This document shows positions 49,101 to 61,260 of a stretch of 64,000 bases of DNA, one piece after another (position 1 is the stretch's first letter; each line of letters begins with the position of its first letter). The notes under the pieces are model-generated. The model ran no database searches. It was not told where the DNA came from and was given only the letters and a program-made list of their open reading frames with translations. The position numbers were made by a program, and so were the translations under genes. The stretch comes from Archegozetes longisetosus (Eukaryota > Arthropoda > Arachnida > Sarcoptiformes > Trhypochthoniidae): the NCBI GenBank assembly GCA_018873245.2, contig JAEMBT020000008.1:15934090-15998089 (forward strand). Reading direction: 5' to 3'.

Positions 49101-52055
49101 TTACAGTCTTTTGGCAATAAATTCCCAGGCATTCCAGGTAACATTTTAAAATTATCTAACAAGTTATTCAGTGAACATGAATAAATTTAGATATTGTTTG
49201 TTTATCTCAGTAACCTCAATCAGGATTTATTGTGCAATACTTCTTCAAACCCGCTTGTAGTAAAGTTCGGCATTTAGAAAATCAGTTTATGATAGTTTTG
49301 TTATTTTTCATTTATTTGATAAATCAAATCGAATAGTTTGAACAAAAATTTAGGAATAGCAAGCTTGGTGTAGTATTAGACTTAGAGTTGATTTGTGACT
49401 CATTTAAATATTTTGAATTTCTTTTTCAAGCTTCATAACAATGTGTCACAGAATAAACAAAAACTGAACCATTCAAATCCTAATACAATCTTATAATTTG
49501 TGCGAAGGCATGGAATCGATTTTCAAAGCCAACTTAAAGCTAAATTGTTGCCAGATTTCAATGTGATTGAAAATGCAGTTATCAAACTCATCACTTCTAT
49601 AATCTTGAAGTTTAAGAGATACCTCCATATCTAATAAAGGCTCCTATTCTACGCTCTCACTTTTATTTCTGGACTCTTGTGCAAAAAATTGATTTCTTAT
49701 TGAGTCGAATGATAATAATTATAAAACTGTCAGACAAGATACAAAGTATTTTATAGTAAAAAGTATTGTTTGAGTATAATCATTTGTGAATGGTATGCAA
49801 AGATTTTTTAAAACTTATCACATTAATGGCTCCATTAAATATAGTAAAACAGTTGAAAATTATCACTAACATAATTGCAATTCAAATTCGAAAATATAAT
49901 GAATTCATTAGATTAAATTTCACTTTTGGCAAATTCCTAAATGTTACTTCAAGTTGAAAATAACTGTAGTCAAAACTTAACAATCATTGAAAACTTTGAT
50001 TTGATTTAGTAATCAATTTCAAGTAAAATAACATTTTCTAAAAACTGATTATAAATGAATCCACAGGTTTGTTCGTTGCATGTGTTTTCAGCAGTTCTTT
50101 GAGTACATTATCTTCTGGTTATAACGCATTAGCTGCTATTGTTTGGGATGACATTTTGAAAAAATTTTTTCGCGACGCAAGTAATCGCAAAGCCGTTTGG
50201 ATGACGAGATTAATCGCTGCACTCATTGGATTATTAAGTATTGGTGTGGCGTTTCTCGCCAGTCAAGTCGGAACCATATTTGAGGTTTTGTTTTAATCTA
50301 TTGAATATAATACTCGTAATCATCATATAATTACATAATAACAAAACATATTGTGGTATTGGCAGGCAATACTCTCTGTGCAGTAATACAAATTCTATTG
50401 AATAAGAATTCAGATCTTTGCCGGACGACACTAAACCAAATAATTATTAATCAAATTTGTCAAAATGTTCATTATTTTGATTTTAATCAAATAGTAATGG
50501 AAAGATGCAATGAAAAGAACATCTTTTACATTTTAATTTTATGTCATATGAGCTTCAGATCTAATACATGAGGTTTTATATTCAGAAGAAAGCTACTATA
50601 AACGACTTGCTTTTCTGTATACCTGCTTCTCATGAGTCACTCGAGCTCTGAATGATTGCAATTATTGATCATTTTGCTCGATTTCTTACTTAAAACTAAC
50701 TCAAACTTTGACTTAAAAGTAGCGGTTGAATGTATCTTCTTAGCTCTTGAAGTACACGTTGAATTTATATGTTGTGAAGAGTACTCTTTTTGAATGATTA
50801 GAGCATTTTGAATGATTTTCATCGAGATTATCTTAATGTTGTAATGTTTTGTAATTTGCGAGCAAATCATGTTACTAAATACATTAATTAGTATAACGAA
50901 TAAAAAATTTAGATTTTATTTAGTGACTGTAAAAAGATGAAACCATTGCTCAGTTGAATCAGATTTAAAATTTAGAGCTGAATTTCACTGGAATCCCATT
51001 CAATTGAACTTTTATTTATTAGAATCATATTATTAAAATAGATTAACTCATTTAGATAGTGGTTTCATTCAAAGTATTTGTTTAGTTTGAATACTAAATA
51101 AACTTTAGAAAAATAGAGATACTTGTCAATTCGTCATTCTTAAAGCATTCAAAGCTCAATTTCTTCGCAAAGTAATAACGGAAATTGATTGATTCTGTAT
51201 CACGACATTACAGAATTTTTCAACTTTAAGTTCCGTCTGATTAAGATAGACCGTACTTTTTTCATAAGATAACTTAAATCTTAGAAGATAGAAACTAAAT
51301 TTAGTTCTGTTTTGAATTAATTCCATAAATATGAAGCCAAAACATATATGAAGTGTTTAAATTGGGTAGGTTACTATGACATTATCATAACAAAAAAATA
51401 CATTAAACAACTAAGAATATATCAATTATACAGTCCATTCATAAATTTAATTATTACATATGCTGTTGTTTAGGCATCAATAGCTCTATCAGGATCACAA
51501 GTCGGCCCCTTATTCGCGCTGTTCGTAATTGGAGTCTTATTTCCATGTGGTAACGCATTTGGTGCAGTAACAGGTCTAATATCAGGTCAAATCGCTTGTC
51601 TCGTAATAACAATCGGTGCTATCGTTCATAAAAGACCGTATGCTATACTGCCAACTTCCACAGAAGGCTGTGATTCGAACAAATTTCCGAACTCAACATT
51701 ACTTGGAGTTCCATTTGAGTCACTTAGAAACGCGTCGATTCCTTATTATTCACCTGAAGGTTTAAATGCTATCTATCACATCTCTCCATATTTGGTACCC
51801 TTTTTTGGTTTCATCATTTCATTGATAGTCGGCTTAGTTTTAAGTATTCTTACAGGTTCCAATACAAACAAGCATATTGATCCGGATTTAGTTAACGGGA
51901 AAGCTATGAAATTTTTTCAATTTCTAACTAATAAGTTACCTCAAAAATATCAAAGTCATAAACATCAAAACGGACAGAAAAATTTTGCTGAATCCATTCC
52001 ACTCACTGAGCCTTCTATCAATTCATCTAAAGTTGACATATTATATAATTTGTAG
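43104..52055 (+). CDS. Sodium/solute symporter, SLC5 family, 8 coding exons
   Basis: Exons from GT-AG sites and phase: 43104-43445, 43531-43599, 43670-43870, 43945-44018, 48748-48888, 48953-49137, 50067-50284 and 51474-52055. The product is 603 aa, normal for SLC5 (about 600). The N-terminus has ASFMSSINILGYPVEIYTKG in the first unwound helix region. It is followed by FYTSIGGLKAVIWTDVIQF, the strongest family signature, then FWTVLLGTATIWTGTYSSSQ-like sequence, CDPMKTGQLERPDQLMPFFV, LFVACVFSSSLSTLSSGYNA and SGSQVGPLFALFVIGVLFPC. About 13 membrane helices are expected at the plasma membrane. The pattern is that of the monocarboxylate/multivitamin branch (SMCT/SMVT, SLC5A5/6/8/12-like), common in arthropods. 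The substrate cannot be read from sequence. AATAAA at 52056 overlaps the stop region. Intron 4 (4.7 kb) is invaded by repeats. Confidence 0.94.
44641..45270. mobile_element. TIR element inside SLC5 intron 4
   Basis: The left arm (44641-44707) and right arm (45200-45270) are imperfect inverted repeats of about 65 bp sharing GTAAAAGA, GCCATTTCGCCGAATT and ATAGGTGTACCTA. About 490 bp lies between them without a recognised protein. It is probably a non-autonomous DNA transposon. Confidence 0.6.
46612..46760. repeat. Hairpin repeat with YATGACC tandem loop
   Basis: Arms of about 50 bp (46612-46665 and 46708-46760) share GATCAGTCAAACCAATC and CTCAAAACAATTTGA. The loop is made of about five imperfect CTATGACC-type units. 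It is a foldback structure in SLC5 intron 4. Confidence 0.75.
47060..47252. mobile_element. 193-bp MITE-like inverted repeat
   Basis: Arms of about 61 bp (47060-47121 and 47191-47252) are over 85% identical as reverse complements. They begin TTGTACTGTGATCTGCAATT and include GCACTGCAGTTTCAA. The A+T-rich core of about 70 bp is non-coding. Typical MITE dimensions. Target duplication not identified. Confidence 0.75.
47980..48255 (+). other. ATG-less open frame of unknown origin
   Basis: A 91-codon open stretch, without an early Met, lies between a TAA at 47977 and a TAG at 48253. Composition is protein-like (NQWLDYRSAKTVLYNDGIAI, then YELEYTDCYS and GPILLTKERLTISKP) and less A+T-driven than neighbouring frames. 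It sits in SLC5 intron 4 near MITEs. I do not recognise it; it could be a transposon-protein relic. Confidence 0.3.
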
Positions 52056-52061
52056 AATAAA

Positions 52062-52757
52062 TCTTTGTGCATAACCACAAATCATATGAAAACATAATTT
52101 TGTGTATTAATTATTATTTTAACAAGAATGATTTTCGCTAAAAAATTGTTATTGTTTAAAATATTTAGTTTATCAGTAATTAAAAATTATGTTTAGAAAT
52201 ATACGAATTGTGATTCAATTGATTAATTTGTTGACAGGAATGAAGAATTCACTAAATATTATTACTGCAATCTTATTTTTAATTCTTACAAACAAAAAAT
52301 AAAAACTATACTGAAAAATTGTTGTGCTCAATTTAATTGAATCGATACAATAAGATTTTCTTGGATTATTTATCGTCTCCAAATAATATTATTTACCGAA
52401 TGATAAATTTAGTTTTCAAATTAATTAAATCATATGTTCCATTAAATTGGTAGCTGATTATTAGAGTTGTATTTATAACCAGGTAAGACACTTTTACTAT
52501 TTAAAACTTTTCAGAATCTGTTGTGAACATAAGAGTAAGCAGAAATCGAAAAGTATTCTAAATAAATCGATTGGTAGACACGATTTCAACTGAAATCATC
52601 ATTTAGGACTAGGATAACTAAGTGTCCCACATCCTGCCGCACCTTTTGCGGGACAGAAATATTACACTTTTTAGGACTTAAGACATTTCCACTATAAGTT
52701 TTTGTTTAATGCAAAGAATGTAATTTTGTTGTCAGCACCTTTCTTACTATAAAAATC
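52062..52757. other. Downstream of SLC5, no gene seen
   Basis: A+T-rich with the SLC5 3' UTR at its start. A small CCTGCCGCACC/TTTTGCGGGA hairpin lies at about 52635. Nothing else is recognised. Confidence 0.45.
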
Positions 52758-53302
52758 GGTTAGAGTTTACTTTTCAGGACCCACCTAGCGAGGTTAATTT
52801 TAGGGGTTCTCGAGATCGATAAATTCATTTCCCGACCCCCAAGCTTGATAACTTGTGGTGTCCCCGAGAAAATCGCACTTTATATTTCACTCCCGCTAGG
52901 AGGCAGCACATGGCTTCTACCCATAGAAATCAAAAGAAAATGTGATTGTATGCATCCGATAAACGTCTATGATTAAACGTGCGTCGGTATATATCGGCCT
53001 CATCGATTTCTACGGTCAATTTAGGACCCCAATAATTGTTGAATCGTCTCCAAGATGTTTAGAGACTTGTCGTACTATATTGAACCTATCGATAACAATC
53101 TTCTTAGAGATCACAAGTTTCTCTATAGTTGTCCTGAAGGAAAAACTGGCCGCGAAATAGTACAAGACTTGAAGAACTTGTCGGTATTTCCTCCAGAACG
53201 CCACAGGTTATCGAGCACGGGACGTCGGAAATTAATTCACCGACCTCGAGAACCCCTAAAAGTGGCCTGCCAAGGTGGGCCCCGAAAAATAAACTCTAAC
53301 CC
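52758..53302. mobile_element. 545-bp TIR element, G+C-richer than surroundings
   Basis: Inverted arms of about 100 bp start GGTTAGAGTTTA and share TTTTCRGGRCCCACC, TTTTAGGGGTTCTCGAG and GATAACYTGTGG. The reverse complement runs back from 53302. The core has small open frames (for example 53055-53336) without known similarity. It is a non-autonomous DNA transposon candidate. Confidence 0.7.
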
Positions 53303-53488
53303 CAAAATCTTTGGTCCGATGAACGTAATCGAATGAATATTAGCTTAGTAAAAGCAGAAATATGCATACGATTTCATTTTTCAATGACATGTTCCGAATT
53401 TTATGATTTAATTAAATGCAAAAAACGAACTATTATATGCAGGAAAATTTCAAAATTATAAGTTTTTGAATAATGAACAAGATTGTGA

Positions 53489-54125
53489 GAAGTTTGACAA
53501 ACCCTGGCTATCAATAATATAATATAAAATATAATTATTTGTTATTATTGATACATTAATGCATAGGTGGGGACCCCACCCTCCGACCCCACTCAACACC
53601 CCTAAAAGTCGCCGCCGATACTTACTCTTGGTCCTCCAATTTCACGCAGATTTGCGATTGAGGTTTTTGGCGACGACAAGTGACGCGAGTGGGTTCGCTT
53701 GGTTGAACCGTCATTTCATAAGAGCATATTTTTCGACTGATCTATATGTATTTTTTAACGCTGATTCCGAATATGAAATCCAAATTTTTTTATATCGAAT
53801 ACTTTTTGAGATATTCGACTTTAAATATTTTATATCTAATTTTTCCACTTTAAGATTTTTATTATATGACATATGATTTCGATGTAGAATTTAACGCTGA
53901 TTACAATTGTGAAATCTGTTTTTCGATATCTATAATATCCTTAGAGAAAATCGAAGACTCATTTTAAACGTTTACTTTAGAGACATCTAGCGGATAAACT
54001 ATATGTTAAACAGAGGTGGGTCCATTGACAATTTTGATCAGGATGATGACATCTATTAAAATATGTCATGAGATCCCGGGTGTATGGATAGCCAAAATCC
54101 CACAGACTTATTTTCATCGTTCTTT
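53489..54125. mobile_element. Dispersed repeat, copy 2
   Basis: About 95% identical to 40661-41294, same orientation. The left inner TIR CTGGCTATCAATA is intact; the right one has a T-to-G change (TATGGATAGCCA). The equivalent 105-codon frame at 53559-53876 differs by a few substitutions. Confidence 0.75.
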
Positions 54126-55756
54126 GTAAATAGTATTTGTTTTAAAATTGTAACTTTTAAAAAATATTTTATAAGGGGGCCAAAATTTTTTCTCCTGCAT
54201 TTAATAGATTTAGACTTGGTCACATTATTTAGGACAGAAGTTTTCGAACTGGCTTTGCGACCTTTGAGGTCTTGGGTGGGTAGCGAAGTAGTTGAAGAAT
54301 AAAATGAGAACTGGGCCGTAAAAGTAATTTTAATTTACGAAAGAGAAAAATGATACTTAGTACAATTGAAAGGGGAATTAACTGTAATGAAAGCATTTCA
54401 GAGTTCAAAAATCTATAACTTTTGTATTACTGTCGTACTGTTTATTCATTTGTAAAATGATGCTGAAATACATCTGATAATAGAGACTAAAATCTGAAAA
54501 AAATTATGAAAGCCACTTACTATAATTGGATTTAATTAACATAATACCTAGAATTGATTCAATTTGTGAATAAAAAAGGCTCGTCCTTCTCATTAAATTT
54601 GTTTTACATTTGTAATTTCATTGTATTTAGTTTTAAAAATTATAACTTTGTTTGAAGTTTACTATTTGTTTGCTTGAATCGAACTGAAGATAGATTTGAT
54701 TAATTTTTGTATATAAAGTAGGAAATGCAATAAAACAGGTTATTGATCAGAGTTAGACTTCTGGAGACTTCAAAGTTTTAATCACTATAAAGTCAATACT
54801 TGAAACCTTTTCGCAAGTTTAATCTAAATATTAGATAAATCCAAAAACTTGTGAATCCCTATTACCTGGCCAAATCACAATTGACATAAAAATGTTAATT
54901 GAACTGTTCTTAATAAATGGAAAATAATCTTAAACTCTATTCCTTTAGATATTTTACTGGATCGCAACTAATTTCTTAAGACAAAAGTGTCCTCAAGGTA
55001 TTAAAGTTTGAAAACCACTGATTCAGAATGACCGTATTCTTGAAGTGAATTTTATTCTCTTACAATTTATAATGCAAATCAATTTTAGTGAACAAGTCTA
55101 GGAAGATCTCATAATCAATTAATTTCATTTTGATTAAATATTTAATGATCATATTAAATATGCCAGAACTTATACAGCTATAAAAATGTTTGCAAATTAC
55201 TGATACTATAGAAAGAAAAATGTTAATTTAAAGAATAAATATTAGACATATTTTTATTAAAAGAATTTCCAATGCTCAGATTCAATTGATGAACTATCTC
55301 CGATTTTGTACTGGAGTCGCTATTATTTTTATTAATAGCAGTGATAGTTTTGAGCATCAATTTTCTACAGTGAGTGCAATCAAAGCTAAACAATTTAGGA
55401 GTTGTTCCGTGTGATTGACGTCTGTGTCCCAATTGAAACGTATACAATTGAATGCCTAAACTACTTCTACGATTATCACCACTAAAACATGCCATGAGTT
55501 CGAGACTTTGATTCACAACGATTCTACTCAGAGAAAAGTTCAAGAATATTCATCAGAATACCTCATCAAATGCTATACAACAAGAATTTTTGTTCTCAGC
55601 AACAATTTTAGCACTAAAGGTATTCAAAACTAAACTACCATATGATTATAAGTAAACAGAATAGTTGAGCACTTGGACAACACTATGAATGCAATGCAAT
55701 GCAATGATGGACAGATAAAGCTGAGCATAGGTAGCACTAGATTTTTGGTTATATAT
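54126..55756. other. Intergenic, no gene seen
   Basis: A+T-rich. A 106-codon minus-strand frame (55543-55223) contains FDCTHCRKL but matches nothing I know. A short AATGC repeat lies at 55688-55706. Confidence 0.4.
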
Positions 55757-56830
55757 CAAAGGAGGGCGCCAAGAAATAGCCTATCTTGATTCAAAATATA
55801 TATTCCGATGTTAAAATATCAAGCATGACGAGTAGAGTCTAAATATATAAATTTTTATGACCTGGGTCATGGCGAGATATTGACCTTTTTTGACCCCAGA
55901 AAAAGTGACTTTTTCGTAACAAAAGAGATCTCAAAGAGCCCAGTATCAAGAGTAGGTTACAAATATATATAACATGAAATATTTCGAGGTCATATAAAAG
56001 GCTAAGGGCGTAAGATAAAGTATAAACAAAATAAAAATACAGATAAATAAATCATTCTGAGTTTTCATCGTCAGTGCTTTCAAGCACCACACAGAGACTG
56101 CTCAGCGACTCTGCAGGTATTTGAATCTCAGGCTGGTACCTGCCATCCCCGAGAAACTAGAGAACCGTCATTATGTGTGCACAACATACGATGGTTCTCT
56201 GGCTATTTTTGCACTGACAACAGTACTCGGAAATGGCTGCGGCACCGGAAAGTTCTCTATATACTAAAACGTAGATAAAGTACTTTATAGAGTTCCTGTG
56301 CCGCGACCTGATCCGCCCGTGGACCAACATAAGATCATCAGCTGAAATCCCATGGGAGCTTAGTCTAAGAGGCTTTATTTGAGAGGGTACCGCCCGATAT
56401 CCCCCGTGTTCGTCATCCGCTATGACGGCATATTTTTTGGCCAGGAGCCTTAGCCTGACTTATATTTGTCAGCTAGTTGTCCGCCGTCACCTCGAGGAAG
56501 TGGCTCCCGGAGGCGGATGATTGTGAAACTGTGCCGACCCATTTTTACCCTCTGTTTCCGTAACGCTATGTTACTTCATGTTATGCCCATCGACAATCTT
56601 TCTTCTCTTGTAGAGACCTTTCCAAAAATATATAGCTTGTTGTGGAACCAATTTAGGCAATGGTCCCATAGGGTATCGGCATCCTCCATTTTCGAGACCA
56701 AAATTGTGTACATGCTTGATAAACAAAACTTTATTTTTAAGAAAATCGACAGCAATAAGCATTCCCCTTCTCCAGTTCAATATAAATGCCAATTCTTAAT
56801 TTTGAAAGAATAATTGAGGCATAAGTCATT
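55757..56830. mobile_element. Unclassified element family, copy A (right end lost)
   Basis: It begins AAAGGAGGGCGCCAAGAAAT, resembling the TIR of copy B. The segment 56150-56363 aligns directly with 57830-58048 (shared GTTCTC, TTTTTGCACTGACA, ACTAAAACGTAGA, TCAGCTGAAAT). 56470-56560 aligns with about 58180-58240 (GTCCGCCGNCACCT). Compared with the A+T-rich host DNA it is G+C-rich. No transposase domain is recognised; the right boundary is a guess. Confidence 0.5.
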
Positions 56831-57249
56831 TCAACAAAAATAACCATTACTTTGCTCTTTATTTATGATAAACTTACTCATAAGTTGTAACTGCTATACT
56901 CCTCAAAATTAATAATTATTTCATATTCCTTATAAGAGAACTCAAAAATGACCTTTCATTTTGAGATTGGACTAATTTACATAGAATAACAGCAAAAGTT
57001 GATTTCTTGTAAAATGAATATAATTCATCAAATTAACTTCAATTAATGATCAATAAGGGCATTTGAAAACGTGTAAAATGATCTATTTTCAACTGTCAGT
57101 TTTTATAAACACGACTTATTGAGTTAATTCCGTCTTGTTCTTTTTTATCCAACAAAGTTGTGTACAACAAACGCTCAATATTATTAATACCATTTGTCTT
57201 AGGAAAATATTAATACATCACTTGTAAAATAGACTTACTTAACAATTTA

Positions 57250-57370
57250 GAAAATCTTTTACATAATCTCTACCATTCTATTTGTAACTCAATCAACGAG
57301 AGCAACTCTTAATTTTTTGAGTTTTGTATCAGTTATCAAAATGAAAATGATGGATCAATATTTCAACTAA
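57250..57370 (+). pseudogene. DEG/ENaC relic (TM1 region)
   Basis: It matches nucleotides 62598-62716 of the third DEG/ENaC copy closely: CTTTTACATAAT(C/T)TCTACC, AACTCAATCAAYGAGAGC, ATCAAAATG then ATGGAT. It covers the first membrane helix and adjacent sequence, with indels and stops. The TIR element at 57391 begins 20 bp to its right. Confidence 0.7.
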
Positions 57371-57390
57371 ATATAAGTACCTCCTATCTT

Positions 57391-59409
57391 TAAAGGAGTT
57401 CGCCCAAAACCCGTAGACTCTGGCCTATCGATGCCCCCTAATGGTGATCCACCGAAGTTGTAGCCTAGTACAAGACATTCAATTAATCGAAAAAATTTTT
57501 TAGATAGGCGAATCGCTTAGGAAGTGAAGAACTTCCAAGAGGCTAAAATCCAATGAAATACTACTAGTGAAAATACTTAAGAATTTCATTAAAAAATATA
57601 TAACGATTGCAAGTACACTGTAAAAACATGTGTATAAAAGCTCAGAAATGTATAAAAGTGTAAAATGTATGAGATATCATAAAATAATTTATAATGGAAT
57701 TATTTTAAAGTAAAATATAAAAGATGACAAACTTCATCAGTCATGCTGGCTGTCAGTAAATTCCAAAGTCACGCAAATCCCATCTAAGGATTCTGCTGGA
57801 CTTAGAATCTCGGATATGTGCCGCGCATATCCTAGGAACCAAAGAACGGTCATAATGGGTACAACACCCGACCGTTCTCAGGCCACTTTTGCACTGACAG
57901 CAGTAGTGCAAGACTGACTCGGCACTGACCGGGTTTGGCCATATCAACTAAAACGTAGACATGATATTTATTTAGTGTAGCGGTACCGAGACTGAAACCG
58001 CGCTCGGAGGAACATGGGCCTTTCAGCTGAAATTGCCAGAGAACTTAGGCAATAGTGAATCCGAAGAATATCCAAACACACATTTTAAATGTGTGGATGC
58101 ACTTCGTTGTATACCAAGTTGTATAGTGGCATTCGTGTCCTCACGAGGTCATTAGCAGGCTCCTCTCTAAGATGATAAATGGTCCGCCGACACCTATCGT
58201 AAATGAAATCACCGCGACCTATTTTTTGAACAATGGGATCAGGCCTATCTCGCTTTCCAAGAAGCTTGGTCTTGCCTCTTGATCAAAGGCTAAGAGGTCG
58301 ACCTTGTCTGCACCAGAAAGCGACATCTTCCGCTTTTTCTGGAGATTAGTGTCGCATCCTGCGCATTCATATTTTATACCGGTAGCCATACTCTCCTGGA
58401 GTCAGGTAGCATCTCCAGATGGACTCGAAACCCGAGAGGGAGACTGTAGCCAACTTGTCGCTGAAGACCCTCTGCCTAATCTCCAGCGCGAGCTTTATTT
58501 GTTTGGCATTCTCCTGAGGTATGATCTACAGTTAAAAAGTCAACTTTAGTTGACTATAGAAGGTTACTATTAGCAATACACGCATGTAGTTTATTAGGAT
58601 GATTATGATTTTTCATTTTTGTAATTTTTCTAGAAAATTTCTTAAACACGTGCAAAATAGTATAAATACTTCTGTAAATTGTAATATGGATCTCATTAGC
58701 ATATTAGCATTAGCTTCTATGAATATGAAAGCTTCAGAGTTATATGCAATTATCTCCTTCGATGGATCATATGTTGCCTTTGGTCACTGCTGAAGATAAA
58801 GATACCTCAGAGGATGCATGGCACCACCCCTGAGATGTTACCAAGGCACCTGAAGGACTACTGATGGCGCTCAGTCAATCATAAGAAGAACTTGTTTCAC
58901 AGTCTTTTACGAGATATCCGAACTGTATTCATTTAATTCTTTATTAATTTTTAATTTTTAATAATTGTTCATTTTTGTTTTAAAGATCTTAAAGTATTAA
59001 TATATTTTACTACTTTTAATTTTCTACTTTTATGTACTACTAAATAGGTTGATCACACCTCAGGGTTTATAGTCGGTGTGTGGATCACACCTCAGGAGAA
59101 TGCCATTTGTTTTGGGGGTACCACTCAAGACCCCCTGCCGCTAGCGGATGCCATGCCGGCATAACGCGACCCAAAGCACTCAGCCAGGACTCTCGCGAGG
59201 CCTGTTGCCCACCGGCACCGCGGGGAGGCGGCACCTGTCGCACAGCTAGCCCGTTACCGTCCTATCGAAATCTACTTTTTTGGCTATAACTCATGAACCA
59301 ACTCATTGATTGAGAAAATTCTTATTTCTGAAGTAGGTCTTGATACTATATAATATCTTATATGTTCCGTTAGGGGTGTGCTTAGGCTATTTTGGGCGAA
59401 CTACTTTAG
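57391..59409. mobile_element. Unclassified 2.0-kb TIR element, copy B
   Basis: The left end AAAGGAGTTCGCCCAAAA and the inverted right end AAAGTAGTTCGCCCAAAA match at 17 of 18 positions, with similar flanking TTTAA/TCTAA. The interior is G+C-rich for this genome (for example 58280-58480 and 59080-59260). Small frames at 58304-58549 and 59080-59289 resemble no protein I know. It shares internal sequence with copy A. It is probably a non-autonomous or decayed DNA transposon; the superfamily is not recognisable by eye. Confidence 0.6.
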
Positions 59410-59978
59410 AGTTAATGGATTTTCATAATTTAAAACTGAAGAAATAACGAATTAATAAGTAGTTAAACAAAAGTAGTGCTTAAAGAGGATAGAATTAAAT
59501 TAATTTTAATTCCTAATATTAAAAAAATTATTTGGGTTATTTTTGTTTTCCACAATCCATTTCATCAAATATATAGAACATGAACTTATTTATTGATTTC
59601 GTAAATAATAAATTTCGGAAAATTGATTCACTGAATAAATAAAATGCTTTCCCCTCAAATTAAAACAATTGGAATGAATTTATTTGAATAGAACGTTTAT
59701 CATTGAACCAATAGCACTCGGATACAGAAACGTTCTCTTTAGATGGCAACAATTTTGAAATAAAATAAATATTATTGAAAACATTCTAAAATATTCCCCA
59801 TAAAAATTACTTCAAATAAATTTATTGAATTGATGTTTTAGGAGTTTCAGAGAGTGACAAAGTATAATGCTTTTAAGAATTTACTTTTGTCTCGATTATG
59901 AAGTTATTTTGATAATTTAGATAAAACTCTCTTATTTTTGGTATGATATTAGTTTATATAAGAAAGCTTCAGATTTAG
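59410..59978. other. Intergenic, no gene seen
   Basis: A+T-rich spacer before the DEG/ENaC array. Confidence 0.5.
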
Positions 59979-61253
59979 ATGAATATGGAAAACATCAAAA
60001 ATAAATTCAAGATATATATATTTCTTTCGTTCAAACTATTAATTAAATTATGTTTACTCTTAATAGTGACCTATCAATTCGTTATTATAACAAATGATTT
60101 TTTGAATTTTCCGATAGAAGTAAAGCTTGATATTGATAATTTTCAAGTAAGCGGATTACTATTAATCACTTTTTGCCTAGAACGAAATCACTTCTGGCTA
60201 AATAAGAAATACAAATCTGTTGAAAACTCATAAAAAAGATTTGAAACAATTACCAAGATCAAAATCAAAACTACTAAAAGCTTTGAAAATGATACTCATT
60301 TCTATCAGTTATTTGAAAGAACTATAATTTTGACTTCGATTTTGGACTGTTCTGCGAATTTGAGATTTAATAATGACTTCAAGTATTACAATAATTGTGA
60401 GCTGATTAGTAAAGTTTCGGAATTTATGAGCAAAAATCCTGTATATGAGAAATGTTTTACATTTTTCAATATGAATCAGCGCAATGCCAAAGAAATGGAC
60501 GCATACAAAATGGATAAATCAAGTTATGTAGAATTTGAAATTTCACATGAAAAGTTAGAATATTTTAGTTCTTCGAATAAGTACACTACTAAAATTTATA
60601 CAAGCCTTCATTCTCCCACCTCTGTGTTCGCTGCATCATATTTTTATCCTTTTCAGATAAATTTCCGAGCCACAAATAATCTTCTCACTTTTGAGTTCTC
60701 AATAAGTGTTGTTGAGAGACTTGGATGGTCTCATCAAACAGATTGTATTGGAGACAGTTTTAGCTCTCAAACGAATGAAATTTATTCATTTGAAGATTGC
60801 ATTAATTCTTGTATTTTAGAAAAGCAACTAAAAACCAATGAATGTATTCACTCAATCAATAACTTAGAAATAGATGTTATACTGAATAAAAAATCAATGA
60901 ATACAAAACTTTGTGCCGGAAATGCACACAATGTACTATCTTATCGAAAGATATCAATGATTTGTTCTCGAAAGTGTCGTCAAGATTGTAACATTGAATA
61001 TATAAACAGCAACGCATTTGAGATTTTCAGTGAGAAATCTGCAGAAATTAACTTAAGAATACAACACAACAATTCTCCACTTTTTAAATATAAATTATGT
61101 GACAAAATTTCACTGACTAATTATGCATCAAATTTAGGTTCAATAATGTCAATTTGGTTTGGAGTAGCAATTATTGATTTGCATAAGCTCATCAAACACC
61201 TCTATATTTATTCACTTCTCTCAAAAGTTGAATTAAATACTAAATTTGAATAG
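59979..61253 (+). pseudogene. DEG/ENaC-family channel, copy 1, one in-frame stop
   Basis: Reading frame from ATG at about 59979 to TAG at 61253, about 425 codons, in one frame and broken only by a TAA at 60231-60233. The N-terminus has a membrane helix (about residues 17-38) followed by the post-TM1 segment FLNFPIEV. The extracellular part includes LGWSHQTDC, CINSCILEKQLKTNEC and a Cys-rich MICSRKCRQDC. The second helix NLGSIMSIWFGVAIIDLHKL matches the DEG/ENaC pore region (G-x-x-S/x-x-W-x-G). These are trimeric sodium channels of the plasma membrane. It could be a recent pseudogene, a sequencing error, or contain an unrecognised splice around the stop. Divergence from classical members is high; the family call rests on the two-helix layout, cysteine pattern and TM2. 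Confidence 0.72.
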
Positions 61254-61260
61254 GATTTTG

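Noticed and set aside
55223..55543. 106-codon minus-strand frame with FDCTHCRKL.
   Set aside because: No recognisable family, no splice context, and length within chance range for the region.
60147..60180. Perfect-looking 34-nt GTAAGC...CCTAG intron near the stop in DEG/ENaC copy 1.
   Set aside because: Splicing it out produces a stop seven codons later; the unspliced frame continues through the post-TM1 region.
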